36,785 nt of DNA from Actinomycetes bacterium. GTDB lineage: Bacteria > Actinomycetota > Acidimicrobiia > Acidimicrobiales > Acidimicrobiaceae. This document shows, piece by piece, positions 7,990 through 15,950 of this stretch; position 1 is the stretch's first letter, and every line of letters begins with the position of its first letter. The translations under genes and the position numbers were made by a program. Under the pieces are notes generated by a model. That model was not told the origin of the DNA. It did no database searches and saw only the letters and a program-made list of their open reading frames with translations. Location: contig JAJYZP010000017.1 in NCBI GenBank assembly GCA_021799875.1, positions 1-36,785 of the forward strand. The letters are read 5' to 3'.

Positions 7990-10427
7990 TGCAGGATCTC
8001 GAGTCGCACGGAACTCCATCAGAGGAAGAGTTGGGAGTTCGGTTTGTCCGAAAACCGCTTGAAGCATGGGATCGGCTCAAATTTCTAGCCCTCTTTGTGG
8101 TTGTTTGGGTCGCGTTTGTAGCGGTCTCTTCGAATAACAATCCCCTGGAGTCACTGTCGACTGCGGCAAGGTTGGTGTCGCAGAATGAATGGTGGCTCAT
8201 CATCTTGATGGCGATTGAGCTTCTTCGGCAGCTCAACTATCTTGTGCTCGAGCACAGCCCAGGTTGGTTTGCATACTGGAACTCCTCCGTAGTGTCGCGC
8301 TTCTCTGGTATTGGGAAGGACTGGGACGACTGGACGCGATTTCGGGTTACCCGAGTTGCCAAGGTCGTGCTTGTGCTGGCCTTGCTCTCGGTAGTGCTCG
8401 CAGCCCACTATCACCAATCGCCGTTTGTGGCACTTTTCTTGGCACCTGCTGCTTTGATAAACAATCTTCCTACGATTCTTCAATTTGCCTTGTACATGGT
8501 GCTGATCATTGCACAGTTCGCGGCTCTTTTTTGGTTTATGGCTCGGGGTGGGGTAGAGACCTATTTCCCCGGTGATATCAAGACGCGCTTCTCTGACGTT
8601 TGGGGACAAGACAGTGTCCTCGAGAAAATTAAAGAGAACATCATCTTCTTGAAAGACCCTGAGATTATTGAAGAACGGGGAGGGTACGTTCCAGGCGGCA
8701 TTCTTCTGTGGGGTCCTCCAGGAACTGGTAAGACGCTGATGGCCGAGGCCGTAGCGGGAGAGACAGAAAACCCCTTCGTGTTTGTCGATCCAGGTGCTTT
8801 TACCTCAATGTTTTTCGGTATTGGGGTCCTGAAGGTCAAAGGTCTCTTCCGTAAGCTTCGCAAGCTTGCCCTCCGCTATGGTGGGGTTGTCGTGTTCATG
8901 GACGAGGCCGACACCCTAGGGAGTCGAGGCAACATGGCGGGAGTGCAGTCTCAGTTTCGCAGTCCTTCGCATAGTGGCGTTTTTGGAGACCTCTGTCACG
9001 GACCGAACTACCTCAGCGCTTCGAGCTCGGAGATCGTTACACGGGAGTTGCTCTTTGGTGGTGGAAACGCCGACGAGCCTGCCCCCCGTCGTCGGAGTCG
9101 ATACGTCTTCCCAGGTGGTGGGATGGGAGGTGGCAGTGGTTCGTCGAGTTTCGATGGAACCCTTCAGGCACTGCTCACCGAGTTGTCGGGTTTGAAGAAG
9201 CCGCGTGGATTCTTCAACCGCGTCGTTCGTCGGTCGCTTGGACTTCCGCCGAAGAGTCCGCCGAAGTATCGAATGCTGATCATGATGGCTTCCAATATGC
9301 CGGAGTCCTTGGATCAAGCTCTTCTGCGGCCTGGTCGATTGGATCGAATCTACAAGGTCGGATATCCCTCGAAAGAGGGGCGGGTGCGCACCTACATGGG
9401 GTATCTTTCCAAGGTTCAGCACAATTTGACCGATGCTGAAATCGATCGTCTGGCTACGATTACTCCTTACGCAACTGGTGCGACTATCAAAGATCTTGTG
9501 AATGAGGCGCTTATCAACACGATTCGCGATGGTCGAGAGGTCATCACCTGGCCCGATGTTGTAAAGGCAAAGCAGCTCAAAGAGCTCGGCCCTCCAGAGG
9601 ATGTGGAATATATCCATCGAGAGCGCCATGCAGTGGCGGTTCATGAGGCCTGCCACGCAGTGACTGCAGCTAGAGTTCGTCATCACCTCGCCATCGACAT
9701 GGCCACGATTGAAAAAGGAGGGACCTATCTGGGGATGGTCTCTTCGATCAAACCAGAAGATCAGTTCACGAACTGGAGAAGTGAGTTCGAGGCCGACATT
9801 ATGGTCTCCTTGGCTTCCTTGGCTGGCGAGAGATTGTTCTTCCAGGGGGATAACTCTTCTGGGGTATCCGGTGACCTCGAGGCTGCGACGGTCATAGCGT
9901 CCTTGATGGAGGCCCATTGGGGCATGGGTTCGACGATCAGCTCTCAGCGTGCATCACAGGTTCTTGGGTTCGGTGGTGGAGGTTCCAATCAGAGGAGGAG
10001 CCCGGGAGGAAAGGAAGGTAATCAACCTCGTCCTCGTGGGCTCGACGATCGAGTCGAAGCGAAGCTAGAAGAGCTCTATAACGACGTCACCCGGCTTCTC
10101 GAGGAGAATCGAGCTCAAGTCCTGGCCGTGGCACATGCGTTAGAAGCCCATAAGACGGTGACGGGCGAGGACATTGAAGCGATAGTTGAGTTCCGTAAAG
10201 GGCCGATTATCGATGGCACGCCGTACGGTGATCCGTCGGTTCAGCGTGAACTCGAAGAGTATCATCTCGCAGCGGTCGAGGCTCATCGCAACCATACGAA
10301 TGTATCGTTTGTGCTGCCGATCGTTGGCAAGGGTCAGATCGTTGATCCTTCCAGAGTGAGCGAGATTGATACACAAATCTCAGTGGCATGGAATCAGGGA
10401 GATGAGTTTGGTGGAGAACATGAGTGA
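7989..10427 (+). CDS. Divergent FtsH-like membrane AAA+ metalloprotease
   Basis: Predicted ATP-driven zinc protease anchored in the membrane, 812 residues. An N-terminal part has hydrophobic stretches near 32-47, 67-86, 122-140 and 145-185, more than the two helices of ordinary FtsH. Then come Walker A GPPGTGKT (242-249), Walker B VVFMDEAD (301-308), an arginine-finger segment LLRPGRLDR (445-453), the zinc motif HEACH (552-556) and a third-ligand segment SGDLEAAT (D629). Two insertions are unusual: about 55 residues after Walker B (roughly 311-388, rich in Gly, Ser and Arg) and a basic one of about 20 at 403-427. A Gly/Arg linker (661-684) and a C-terminal extension follow. All catalytic residues are present. 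The stop overlaps hemQ by 8 bases. It is an FtsH/M41 relative rather than housekeeping FtsH. Confidence 0.88.
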   Translation: MQDLESHGTPSEEELGVRFVRKPLEAWDRLKFLALFVVVWVAFVAVSSNNNPLESLSTAARLVSQNEWWLIILMAIELLRQLNYLVLEHSPGWFAYWNSSVVSRFSGIGKDWDDWTRFRVTRVAKVVLVLALLSVVLAAHYHQSPFVALFLAPAALINNLPTILQFALYMVLIIAQFAALFWFMARGGVETYFPGDIKTRFSDVWGQDSVLEKIKENIIFLKDPEIIEERGGYVPGGILLWGPPGTGKTLMAEAVAGETENPFVFVDPGAFTSMFFGIGVLKVKGLFRKLRKLALRYGGVVVFMDEADTLGSRGNMAGVQSQFRSPSHSGVFGDLCHGPNYLSASSSEIVTRELLFGGGNADEPAPRRRSRYVFPGGGMGGGSGSSSFDGTLQALLTELSGLKKPRGFFNRVVRRSLGLPPKSPPKYRMLIMMASNMPESLDQALLRPGRLDRIYKVGYPSKEGRVRTYMGYLSKVQHNLTDAEIDRLATITPYATGATIKDLVNEALINTIRDGREVITWPDVVKAKQLKELGPPEDVEYIHRERHAVAVHEACHAVTAARVRHHLAIDMATIEKGGTYLGMVSSIKPEDQFTNWRSEFEADIMVSLASLAGERLFFQGDNSSGVSGDLEAATVIASLMEAHWGMGSTISSQRASQVLGFGGGGSNQRRSPGGKEGNQPRPRGLDDRVEAKLEELYNDVTRLLEENRAQVLAVAHALEAHKTVTGEDIEAIVEFRKGPIIDGTPYGDPSVQRELEEYHLAAVEAHRNHTNVSFVLPIVGKGQIVDPSRVSEIDTQISVAWNQGDEFGGEHE

Positions 10428-11127
10428 TGCGGTGGAGACAGTAGAGATCGGCTCGGAGGGTTCACCGCGCGAAGGGTGGGGTGTTTTACATCTTTTCTGC
10501 CGAGTAGGACGAGGTTTTGATCCGCAGCGAGTTGAATCGGCGTGCAAGGCGCTGATTGACGATGGGTATCAGCTTGTTACCTATGCAGTACTGGGGCATA
10601 AGGCGGATATCGGCTTCATGGCCTTGGGGCCAGATCTGTGGCGTTTGAGGCGGTTCCAGAGTGATATTGAGGCGAGCTCTGTCGAGATTGCCTACTCGTA
10701 CTTCTCTCTCACTGAGGTCTCCGAGTACGCAAAGGGTATGCCGATGGACCGAAAGGCTCCTCGCCTGTATCCGACACTGCCGCCTGCCGGTAAGCGTGCG
10801 ATCTGCTTTTATCCGATGTCGAAACGTCGAGAAGAGTCAAACAATTGGTATGCACTTCCTTATGAGGAGCGCGAGCGGTTGATGTACGAGCATGGTGCGA
10901 GCGGCAGAAAGTTCGCAGGAAGAGTGCTCCAGCTGATCACTGGGTCCACCGGACTCGATGACTATGAGTGGGGTGTTACCCTCTTTGCTGAGCGTCCGGA
11001 CGATCTGAAAGAGGTCGTGTATACGATGCGGTTCGACGAGGCTTCGACTCTGTACGCAGACTTTGGTCCGTTCTATGCCGGTCTAGTCGCGGACGTAGAT
11101 GAAGTGCTTGCTCTCTTTCATGCGTAG
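10420..11127 (+). CDS. hemQ: Coproheme decarboxylase HemQ (ChdC)
   Basis: Last enzyme of the coproporphyrin-dependent haem pathway; it decarboxylates two propionates of coproheme to give haem b. The fold is that of chlorite dismutase. In the 235-residue protein from ATG 10420 the catalytic tyrosine is Y131 and the nearby lysine K135 (YPMSK, equivalent to Y145/K149 of the S. aureus enzyme by spacing), and the proximal haem histidine is H158 in EHGASGR. GLDDYEWGVTLFAE and a MRFDEAST segment are strongly conserved family stretches. The start overlaps the FtsH-like gene by 8 bases; ATG 10402 is an alternative. hemE and the FAD oxidase of the same pathway lie at 19874-22362. Confidence 0.93.
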   Translation: MSDAVETVEIGSEGSPREGWGVLHLFCRVGRGFDPQRVESACKALIDDGYQLVTYAVLGHKADIGFMALGPDLWRLRRFQSDIEASSVEIAYSYFSLTEVSEYAKGMPMDRKAPRLYPTLPPAGKRAICFYPMSKRREESNNWYALPYEERERLMYEHGASGRKFAGRVLQLITGSTGLDDYEWGVTLFAERPDDLKEVVYTMRFDEASTLYADFGPFYAGLVADVDEVLALFHA

Positions 11128-11160
11128 GGATCGGACCTTGCTCAGTTCGGGCAAAGGCTG

Positions 11161-12075
11161 GTGACACCTAGACTGACTGCTGTGAATTTTACGGCTACGG
11201 GGAACCATCGCGACTTTATCCCACCTGGATCCGATATAGAGAGATCCTGGGTCACGCTCTGCGAGGTGCTATCCCGATTAGGCAGTGTTGTGGTCGGCTT
11301 CTCCGGGGGAGTCGACTCGGCTCTCCTGGCGTATGCTGCCCGGTCCGCCTTGGGTCGGTTTCGGACTCTCGCCGCAACGGCGATTTCAGCATCCTTGCCT
11401 TCTGAAGATCGAATCCACTGCCGTAGCTTTGCTCAAGAGTTCGACATCGAGTTTCTTGAGGTTGTGACGAATGAGTTTGAAGACCCGCGCTATATCAGGA
11501 ACGATACGATGCGGTGCTACTACTGCAAGTCAGCCTTAATGGACCAGCTTGGGCCTTTGGCAAACCAGCGAGGTGCGGTTGCTGTGCTTGGGGTCAATCT
11601 CGATGACCTCTCAGACCATCGGCCGGGTCAAGATGCCGCTCGTGAGGCGGGAGCGGTCTTCCCTTTTGTCGATGCCGGCATCGATAAAGCACAAATTCGA
11701 GATCTCTCAAGGGCTCTCCAACTGCCAACATGGGATAGGCCCCAGGCGGCTTGCCTATCGTCACGCATTCCCCATGGTACTCCGGTTACCCTCTCTGCTC
11801 TTTCGAAAGTTGCTCGGGCCGAACGCTCACTGCGTCGGTTGGGAATTCGAGAGCTTCGGGTGCGGCATCACGACAGTGTGGCACGCCTGGAGGTCGGAGT
11901 TGATGATTTGACGAGCGTTTTGGAGCAGCGAGTGGAGATTATCGAGCGCGTCAAACGGGCTGGATATCGCTTTGTCAGTCTTGACCTCGAAGGGTTTCGG
12001 TCCGGTTCACTGCACGAGGCTGGACTCGCTGAGAACGATTCGGTGGAGTTCATTCAGGAGGTAGTCGAGCAATGA
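11161..12075 (+). CDS. larE: LarE-like ATP-dependent sacrificial sulfur transferase
   Basis: PP-loop enzyme. LarE adenylates a pyridinium biscarboxylate and transfers sulfur from its own cysteine (or an Fe-S cluster) to build the nickel-pincer cofactor of lactate racemase. Visible are the PP-loop SGGVDS (48-53), a Cys-x2-Cys pair RCYYCK (C119, C122) and AACLSSRIPHG with C198, which corresponds to the sacrificial cysteine of the studied enzyme. The GTG at 11161 is taken; GTG 11182 is possible because the ribosome site is weak. larB and larC are not adjacent. The gene follows hemQ by 33 bases and overlaps a NIL-domain gene by ATGA, so its sulfur acceptor may differ from that of classical LarE. 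Confidence 0.87.
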   Translation: MTPRLTAVNFTATGNHRDFIPPGSDIERSWVTLCEVLSRLGSVVVGFSGGVDSALLAYAARSALGRFRTLAATAISASLPSEDRIHCRSFAQEFDIEFLEVVTNEFEDPRYIRNDTMRCYYCKSALMDQLGPLANQRGAVAVLGVNLDDLSDHRPGQDAAREAGAVFPFVDAGIDKAQIRDLSRALQLPTWDRPQAACLSSRIPHGTPVTLSALSKVARAERSLRRLGIRELRVRHHDSVARLEVGVDDLTSVLEQRVEIIERVKRAGYRFVSLDLEGFRSGSLHEAGLAENDSVEFIQEVVEQ

Positions 12076-12308
12076 CACAGAGGGTGAAGTTAATCTATCC
12101 TGATCAGCTGGTCACTGTCCCCGTGATCGCCCAGCTCGCAAGGGATTTTGATGTTCTGGCAAATATCCGGCGAGCCGCGGTAGATGCTGGGACCGGCTGG
12201 ATTATCTGTGAACTGGAGGGCGAAGCAAAGGCTCGTCAAGATGCTGTGGCTTGGCTCGTTAGCCTAGGGGTCGAAGTTGATAATCTTGGTGACGTCGTCG
12301 AGAGCTAG
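12072..12308 (+). CDS. Free-standing NIL-domain protein
   Basis: A 78-residue protein that consists of one NIL domain: KLIYPDQLVTVPVIAQLAR, then DFDVLANIRRAAVD, a WIICELEG strand and a LVSLGVEVDNL end. NIL domains are ACT-like regulatory folds best known at the C-terminus of the methionine importer ATPase MetN, where they bind methionine, and fused to ferredoxins in anaerobic sulfur-amino-acid synthesis. Here the domain stands alone and is coupled to larE by an ATGA overlap. It may sense a sulfur amino acid or act as the LarE partner; this is inference. Confidence 0.78.
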   Translation: MTQRVKLIYPDQLVTVPVIAQLARDFDVLANIRRAAVDAGTGWIICELEGEAKARQDAVAWLVSLGVEVDNLGDVVES

Positions 12309-12338
12309 AGGTAGTAGCTCGTCTGCAGCCTGTCCGCC

Positions 12339-12542
12339 TTAGGACGGTGGGGTATCCTTCTTCCTCTTATCCGGCATCTTCCAGCCAAGCTTCGAAATTC
12401 CGGCTCGGGCCTCGAAGAAGAGACAGTCGCTAGGACAGGCAAAGGGAAGGTCAGTATTGACCTTGAGTTTACAGCGCTCGAGCTTGTCAGAGAGGGAAAC
12501 GCTTTGGAGGACGTAGTGTTTGCAGTTATCTCGGACGCTCAC
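12339..12542 (-). CDS. Small cysteine-rich protein, probable metal-binding knuckle
   Basis: Function unknown. From GTG 12542 the product has 67 residues with four cysteines spaced DNCKHY-x13-RCKL-x10-ACPSDCLFFE, then a basic lysine-rich tail. The spacing of C7, C24, C36 and C40 suggests one zinc or Fe-S site, and short proteins with a FACPxxCLFFE signature recur in actinobacteria (from memory, not searched). An in-frame ATG-type extension to 12662 exists but would run into the divergent NUDIX gene and has no similarity. TATCCT sits six bases before the GTG, fitting a leaderless transcript. Confidence 0.6.
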   Translation of the reverse strand: MSVRDNCKHYVLQSVSLSDKLERCKLKVNTDLPFACPSDCLFFEARAGISKLGWKMPDKRKKDTPPS

Positions 12543-12548
12543 GTTATG

Positions 12549-12554
12549 AGGATA
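12549..12554 (-). promoter_or_regulatory. Possible -10 element for a leaderless transcript
   Basis: On the minus strand TATCCT (12554 to 12549) ends six bases before the GTG of the cysteine-rich gene, the spacing expected when the start codon is also the first transcribed base. No ribosome binding site is visible. Confidence 0.35.
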
Positions 12555-12609
12555 GTCGTTTAAAGTCGGGTTGGAGACTCTGGTCGATGAGTAACTACCA
12601 TGGTGAGTG

Positions 12610-13287
12610 ATGTCAGTGTCTCCGAGTGATCTTTTGAGGTGGTCCGAGCAGATTGCGGCCACTGCGCGTACGGGGTTGGGGTTCTCTGAGAGTTTGTACG
12701 AGCGGGAGCGCTATGAGGAAATCCTCAAGATAGCGGCAGAGATGCGCCTAGCTTCAGGTTTCGATGGAGAAGGTTTCAGCGTTCAAGAGACCGATGATGA
12801 AGAGCTGGTCGAACTCTGGCGCTCAAGAGTCGGTGTTGGAGTGAGTGGTTACGTCACCCCGAAGGTCTCAGTAGCTGCAATCGTTCTCAATCAGGATGCT
12901 GAGATCCTGTTGATTCAGCGCAGTGATTCGGGCGTGTGGCTTTACCCCACTGGCTGGGCCGATGTTGGTTACTCCCCGGCAGAAGTGGTTGTGAAAGAGG
13001 TTCGGGAAGAGACCGGGATCGAAGTTTTTCCCGAACGCATCCTCGCCGTGGTCGACTCCATGAGAACCGGCTTTACCGCTATTCCGATGTATTCAATCGT
13101 TTTTCTCTGTCGAGCGCTTGGTGGTGAGTTGCGGCGGCATCCCTTGGAAACACTCGATGTTGGTTGGTTCTCGTTGAGTAACCTCCCTGCCTCAATGGCC
13201 CGCCTCGTTGAGCGCGTGCCTTATCTCTCAGATCTCTTTGAGGAGGAGAAGGGCGATAAATCGGCCTTCTTTGATCTTCCCCGGTAG
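12610..13287 (+). CDS. NUDIX hydrolase with N-terminal accessory domain
   Basis: Hydrolyses a nucleoside diphosphate linked to another group; the substrate cannot be read from sequence. The N-terminal 75 residues (LLRWSEQIAATARTGL, YERERYEEILKIA) match the helical domain found before one NUDIX subgroup, some members of which act on ADP-ribose-like or CDP-choline-like substrates. The NUDIX box reads GWADVGYSPAEVVVKEVREETG: the key EVREE is intact, while the usual arginine before it is lysine and the preceding GE is GY, as is common in this subgroup. ATG 12610 is chosen; GTG 12607 is one codon earlier. The gene is divergent from the small cysteine-rich gene. Confidence 0.85.
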   Translation: MSVSPSDLLRWSEQIAATARTGLGFSESLYERERYEEILKIAAEMRLASGFDGEGFSVQETDDEELVELWRSRVGVGVSGYVTPKVSVAAIVLNQDAEILLIQRSDSGVWLYPTGWADVGYSPAEVVVKEVREETGIEVFPERILAVVDSMRTGFTAIPMYSIVFLCRALGGELRRHPLETLDVGWFSLSNLPASMARLVERVPYLSDLFEEEKGDKSAFFDLPR

Positions 13288-13748
13288 GGAACTAGATCGC
13301 GAGTCTCGCCTCCAAGGTGTTGTGGAATCATGGGTGGGATGGTTGCACTATCCGCGCCACCGCTCGGTAGCGTCAGCTGGAGGACGATTGCGCTCGTTGA
13401 GCAGGCTCTTGTCTGGAAGAGGGCGACCATACGCTCCAATTTCTCGTGCGAGGTGGTCGTTAAGGTAGACCTTACGTCGCTCTGTTTTGATGCTGCGCGA
13501 CATTTGGCAGCTCGCAGTAACCATTAGGCGCTGTCCGTCGCATCGGAGCCAACCTGCGGATCTCGCGCCGCCGTTGGGGAGAGCTCTTTTGCTCGGAGTA
13601 CAATCGGCCGAGAAGGCGGCTCATGATCGGGGAGGAGCATCCTTCGTATCTCTGGTTGCCGCTGGTCCTGGTGTCGTAGACCGTCGAGGGCGAACCAAGG
13701 AGAGGTGGTACTTCTTGCTACACCACGCTCTCCTGCGGAGCGTGGTGC
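13288..13748. other. Intergenic region between convergent NUDIX and PAC2 genes
   Basis: About 460 bases. Open frames exist, but none has a recognisable domain or good start, and they resemble neither neighbour. A small palindrome GCGAGTCTCGC lies at 13299-13309 just after the NUDIX stop, and a strong hairpin lies at 13721-13747. I see no RNA gene signature. It could be a decayed gene. Confidence 0.4.
13721..13747. terminator. Hairpin terminator at the 3' end of the PAC2 gene
   Basis: Perfect 10-bp stem CACCACGCTC (13721-13730) / GAGCGTGGTG (13738-13747), 7-base loop, ending one base before the PAC2 stop codon. It can fold on either strand, so it may stop both the PAC2 transcript and readthrough from the left. 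No clear T-run. Confidence 0.55.
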
Positions 13749-14651
13749 TTACTCCAGTCTTCCCTGTTGCCTGAGAAAAAACTCTGCTTCCGAGGCTAGC
13801 TCATCCCCACTTGTCATCGTGAGAGGTTCGGCGCTACTGATCTCATCCTCTGGTGGAAAGGTGACCTCGTCATCGTCCTCTTGGCTCTCGATCTGCTCGA
13901 TGTAACTTCTGATCTCATCATCGGCAGAGACGAGCTCATCGATCTGATGGACGTAGTCCTTCGCTGCGTTCTCGAGTGTAGTAGTATCGAAGGTTCGTTC
14001 TAGGAGGAGCGAGACCCGTCGTACGAGGGCTAATGCGGCCTTCGGTGATGGCGTCTGAGCAACGTAGTGAGGTACGTTGGCCCAGAGTGAAACCGATGGG
14101 ATCTGCTGATTTTGAAAGGCACCTTGCAGTACTCCCAAGATTCCAGTCGGACCTTCGTAGCGCGACGGTTGCATATTCAGTGAACCACCGAGAGCCGTAT
14201 CAGAGGTGGTGCCAATGACCCGAACGTGACGGTTGTGAGAGACCTCCGAGGCTAGCGCACCGAGCGATACGACTTTGCTGACGCCGTAGGACTCAGCGGT
14301 ATCAAGGATGGTTCGAGCAAAACTCTTCCAGCGAAGTTGAGGTTCAATTCCAACGCAGTAGAGCAGATCACTCCCTTCGTCTTCAGAGGGAGTGAGGTAG
14401 AAGCGAGTCTCGGGCCAAGTTAATCGGCGCACGCCGGTCTCGTCGATGTGGACAACGGGCCGAACAACCGTGAAGTCGAAGTAGTCGTCGGAGTCGATGG
14501 TTTCGACGCGCTTGGCTCTCGTTTGGCGGCGAATGTGGTTCACTGCCATGGATGCTGCATCTCCGGCATCACTCCAGCCCTGGAAGGCCATGATGAGGGT
14601 CGTGTTCCTAACCGGGTGCTCCTCTGGGTCTGCACTACGTTCTTCCGCCAT
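13749..14651 (-). CDS. PAC2 family protein (proteasome-assembly-chaperone-like)
   Basis: A 300-residue cytosolic protein of the PAC2 family. LIMAFQGWSDAGDAASMAVNHI is the family opening; FYDFTVVRP-like and WPETRFYL segments, LLYCVGIEPQLRWKSF and GALASEVSHNRHVRV follow, then GPTGILGVLQGAF and SLWANVPHYV. The last third is an acidic, probably coiled helical region ending ASEAEFFLRQQGRLE. Archaeal and eukaryotic relatives help assemble proteasomes; actinobacterial members often occur in species with a 20S proteasome, but their role is not settled. No proteasome gene lies in this window. Confidence 0.88.
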   Translation of the reverse strand: MAEERSADPEEHPVRNTTLIMAFQGWSDAGDAASMAVNHIRRQTRAKRVETIDSDDYFDFTVVRPVVHIDETGVRRLTWPETRFYLTPSEDEGSDLLYCVGIEPQLRWKSFARTILDTAESYGVSKVVSLGALASEVSHNRHVRVIGTTSDTALGGSLNMQPSRYEGPTGILGVLQGAFQNQQIPSVSLWANVPHYVAQTPSPKAALALVRRVSLLLERTFDTTTLENAAKDYVHQIDELVSADDEIRSYIEQIESQEDDDEVTFPPEDEISSAEPLTMTSGDELASEAEFFLRQQGRLE

Positions 14652-14949
14652 AGTTCCATCCTACCGAACAAAGCTCTACGTGCGTGTTTACTTGCCTGCG
14701 ATGGCAACGTCGGCGTAGTCCTAGTATTTCTCGTTCCAAAAGTGTTAGGTCTCCGAGCACCCTGCCTCCCGAGCTGTCTAACGGACGGGATCCGTGTTCA
14801 GAGATGATGACGAAGGTGAACGAACGTCTCGAGAGATGCTGTCGAGTTGCGTCAAACTCGAGCAGGCTGCTAACTCCGATTTGAAAGCAGTCTCAGTGTG
14901 GCTGTCGTGAGTAGACACTTGAGGTGGATCGTGCTGTTTGCATGTCGGT

Positions 14950-14975
14950 GCTAACACCCACAGAAGCGTGTTAGC
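14950..14975. repeat. Inverted repeat GCTAACAC-N10-GTGTTAGC
   Basis: Perfect 8-bp arms (14950-14957, 14968-14975) separated by 10 bases, followed within nine bases by a run of eight G. The shape suits a dimeric repressor operator. It is not CIRCE, whose arms are TTAGCACTC/GAGTGCTAA. Confidence 0.4.
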
Positions 14976-15272
14976 GAAACGGCGGGGGGGGCGTTTGACA
15001 AGCAAGACGTCGTGACATGAGGAGGAAGCTTGCTATCGCGATACTCGGTATTTTTCTTCGATGAGCTTCGAGCTATCGGTCGGAACTCGCTCTGCCGAGG
15101 TAGCTGTAGAACAGATCGAAGGCATAGCGTTACCTCCTCCTGCTTGTCGAGTCGGTTCAATAGTCGCTTGCTTGAGCCTGTACAAGTTGGTCCCCTTCGA
15201 CGTTGCGTGCCGAATGAGAAAGAGGTGGAGTGAACCTTGGAAGTCAGCTGCCCCGAATCTGGTAGTGTCCGA

Positions 15273-15317
<45 letters not shown>

Positions 15318-15324
15318 CCACTCC

Positions 15325-15801
15325 ATGCAGTTGTCGAGAGCGTCGCTGAAATTTGATAGAGAGGAGGTCCTTGTGGTTGGGACCGTCACAGAGGTGAGTT
15401 CGTCGATCGCTCGTGATCTCAATAGGCTTTTCCCACAGCTATCTTCGTCGTTCGTCCCTTTAGGAGTAGCTGAGTATCAGTCTGTGGTTGACCAGAGTTC
15501 GGTAACGCTCTTCGTTTACCACGAAGATGATGATCGGGGCAGGATCGATGGGGCGCTTACGCTCGTCATGTTTACGATCCCAACGGGCGTGCGTGCTTGG
15601 ATCGAAGACGTGGTTGTCGACGAGAGCGCTCGTGGCCGTGGAGCGGGCGAAGCATTGACCCGTGCTGCAGTGGAGTTCGCTCAGCAACGTGGAGCTCGCT
15701 CGATTGATCTGACGTCGCGTCCATCCAGGGTCGCTGCGAACCGCCTGTATCAAAGAATTGGCTTCTCACCACGGTCGACGAATGTTTATCGTTTTGAGTG
15801 A
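15325..15801 (+). CDS. GNAT family N-acetyltransferase
   Basis: A 158-residue acetyl-CoA-dependent acyltransferase; substrate unknown. The core is clear: WIEDVVVDESARGRGAGEAL carries the acetyl-CoA loop (R-G-R-G-A-G-E), followed by AVEFAQQRGARSIDLTS, ANRLYQRIGF and a VYRFE end, the standard GNAT C-terminal half. The preceding VVDQSSVTLFVYHEDDD and GALTLVMFTIPTGVRAW are the central strands. ATG 15325 is taken because the domain starts shortly after; there is no good ribosome site there, and upstream GTG codons within the hexanucleotide array are in frame, so translation could begin inside the repeat. Confidence 0.82.
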   Translation: MQLSRASLKFDREEVLVVGTVTEVSSSIARDLNRLFPQLSSSFVPLGVAEYQSVVDQSSVTLFVYHEDDDRGRIDGALTLVMFTIPTGVRAWIEDVVVDESARGRGAGEALTRAAVEFAQQRGARSIDLTSRPSRVAANRLYQRIGFSPRSTNVYRFE

Positions 15802-15950
15802 CGAAGGTTGGGGTAGGTGCACGTCATATCGTTGCGAATGGGTGAGGATTGCAGGACCGCACCGCTTCGAATGACTGGTTTAGAAATTAACCGATGGAGG
15901 GCGTAGTATTCCAGAGGAGTAGTACGTGCAAAGAGGAGGTAGGTGTAGCC

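Noticed and set aside
8916-9917. Open frame of 333 codons on the minus strand
   Set aside because: It is antisense to the core of the FtsH-like gene; the plus-strand protein has all catalytic motifs, while the antisense product has no recognisable domain.
14950-14975. Second CIRCE element
   Set aside because: The arms are GCTAACAC/GTGTTAGC, not TTAGCACTC/GAGTGCTAA, and no chaperone gene follows.
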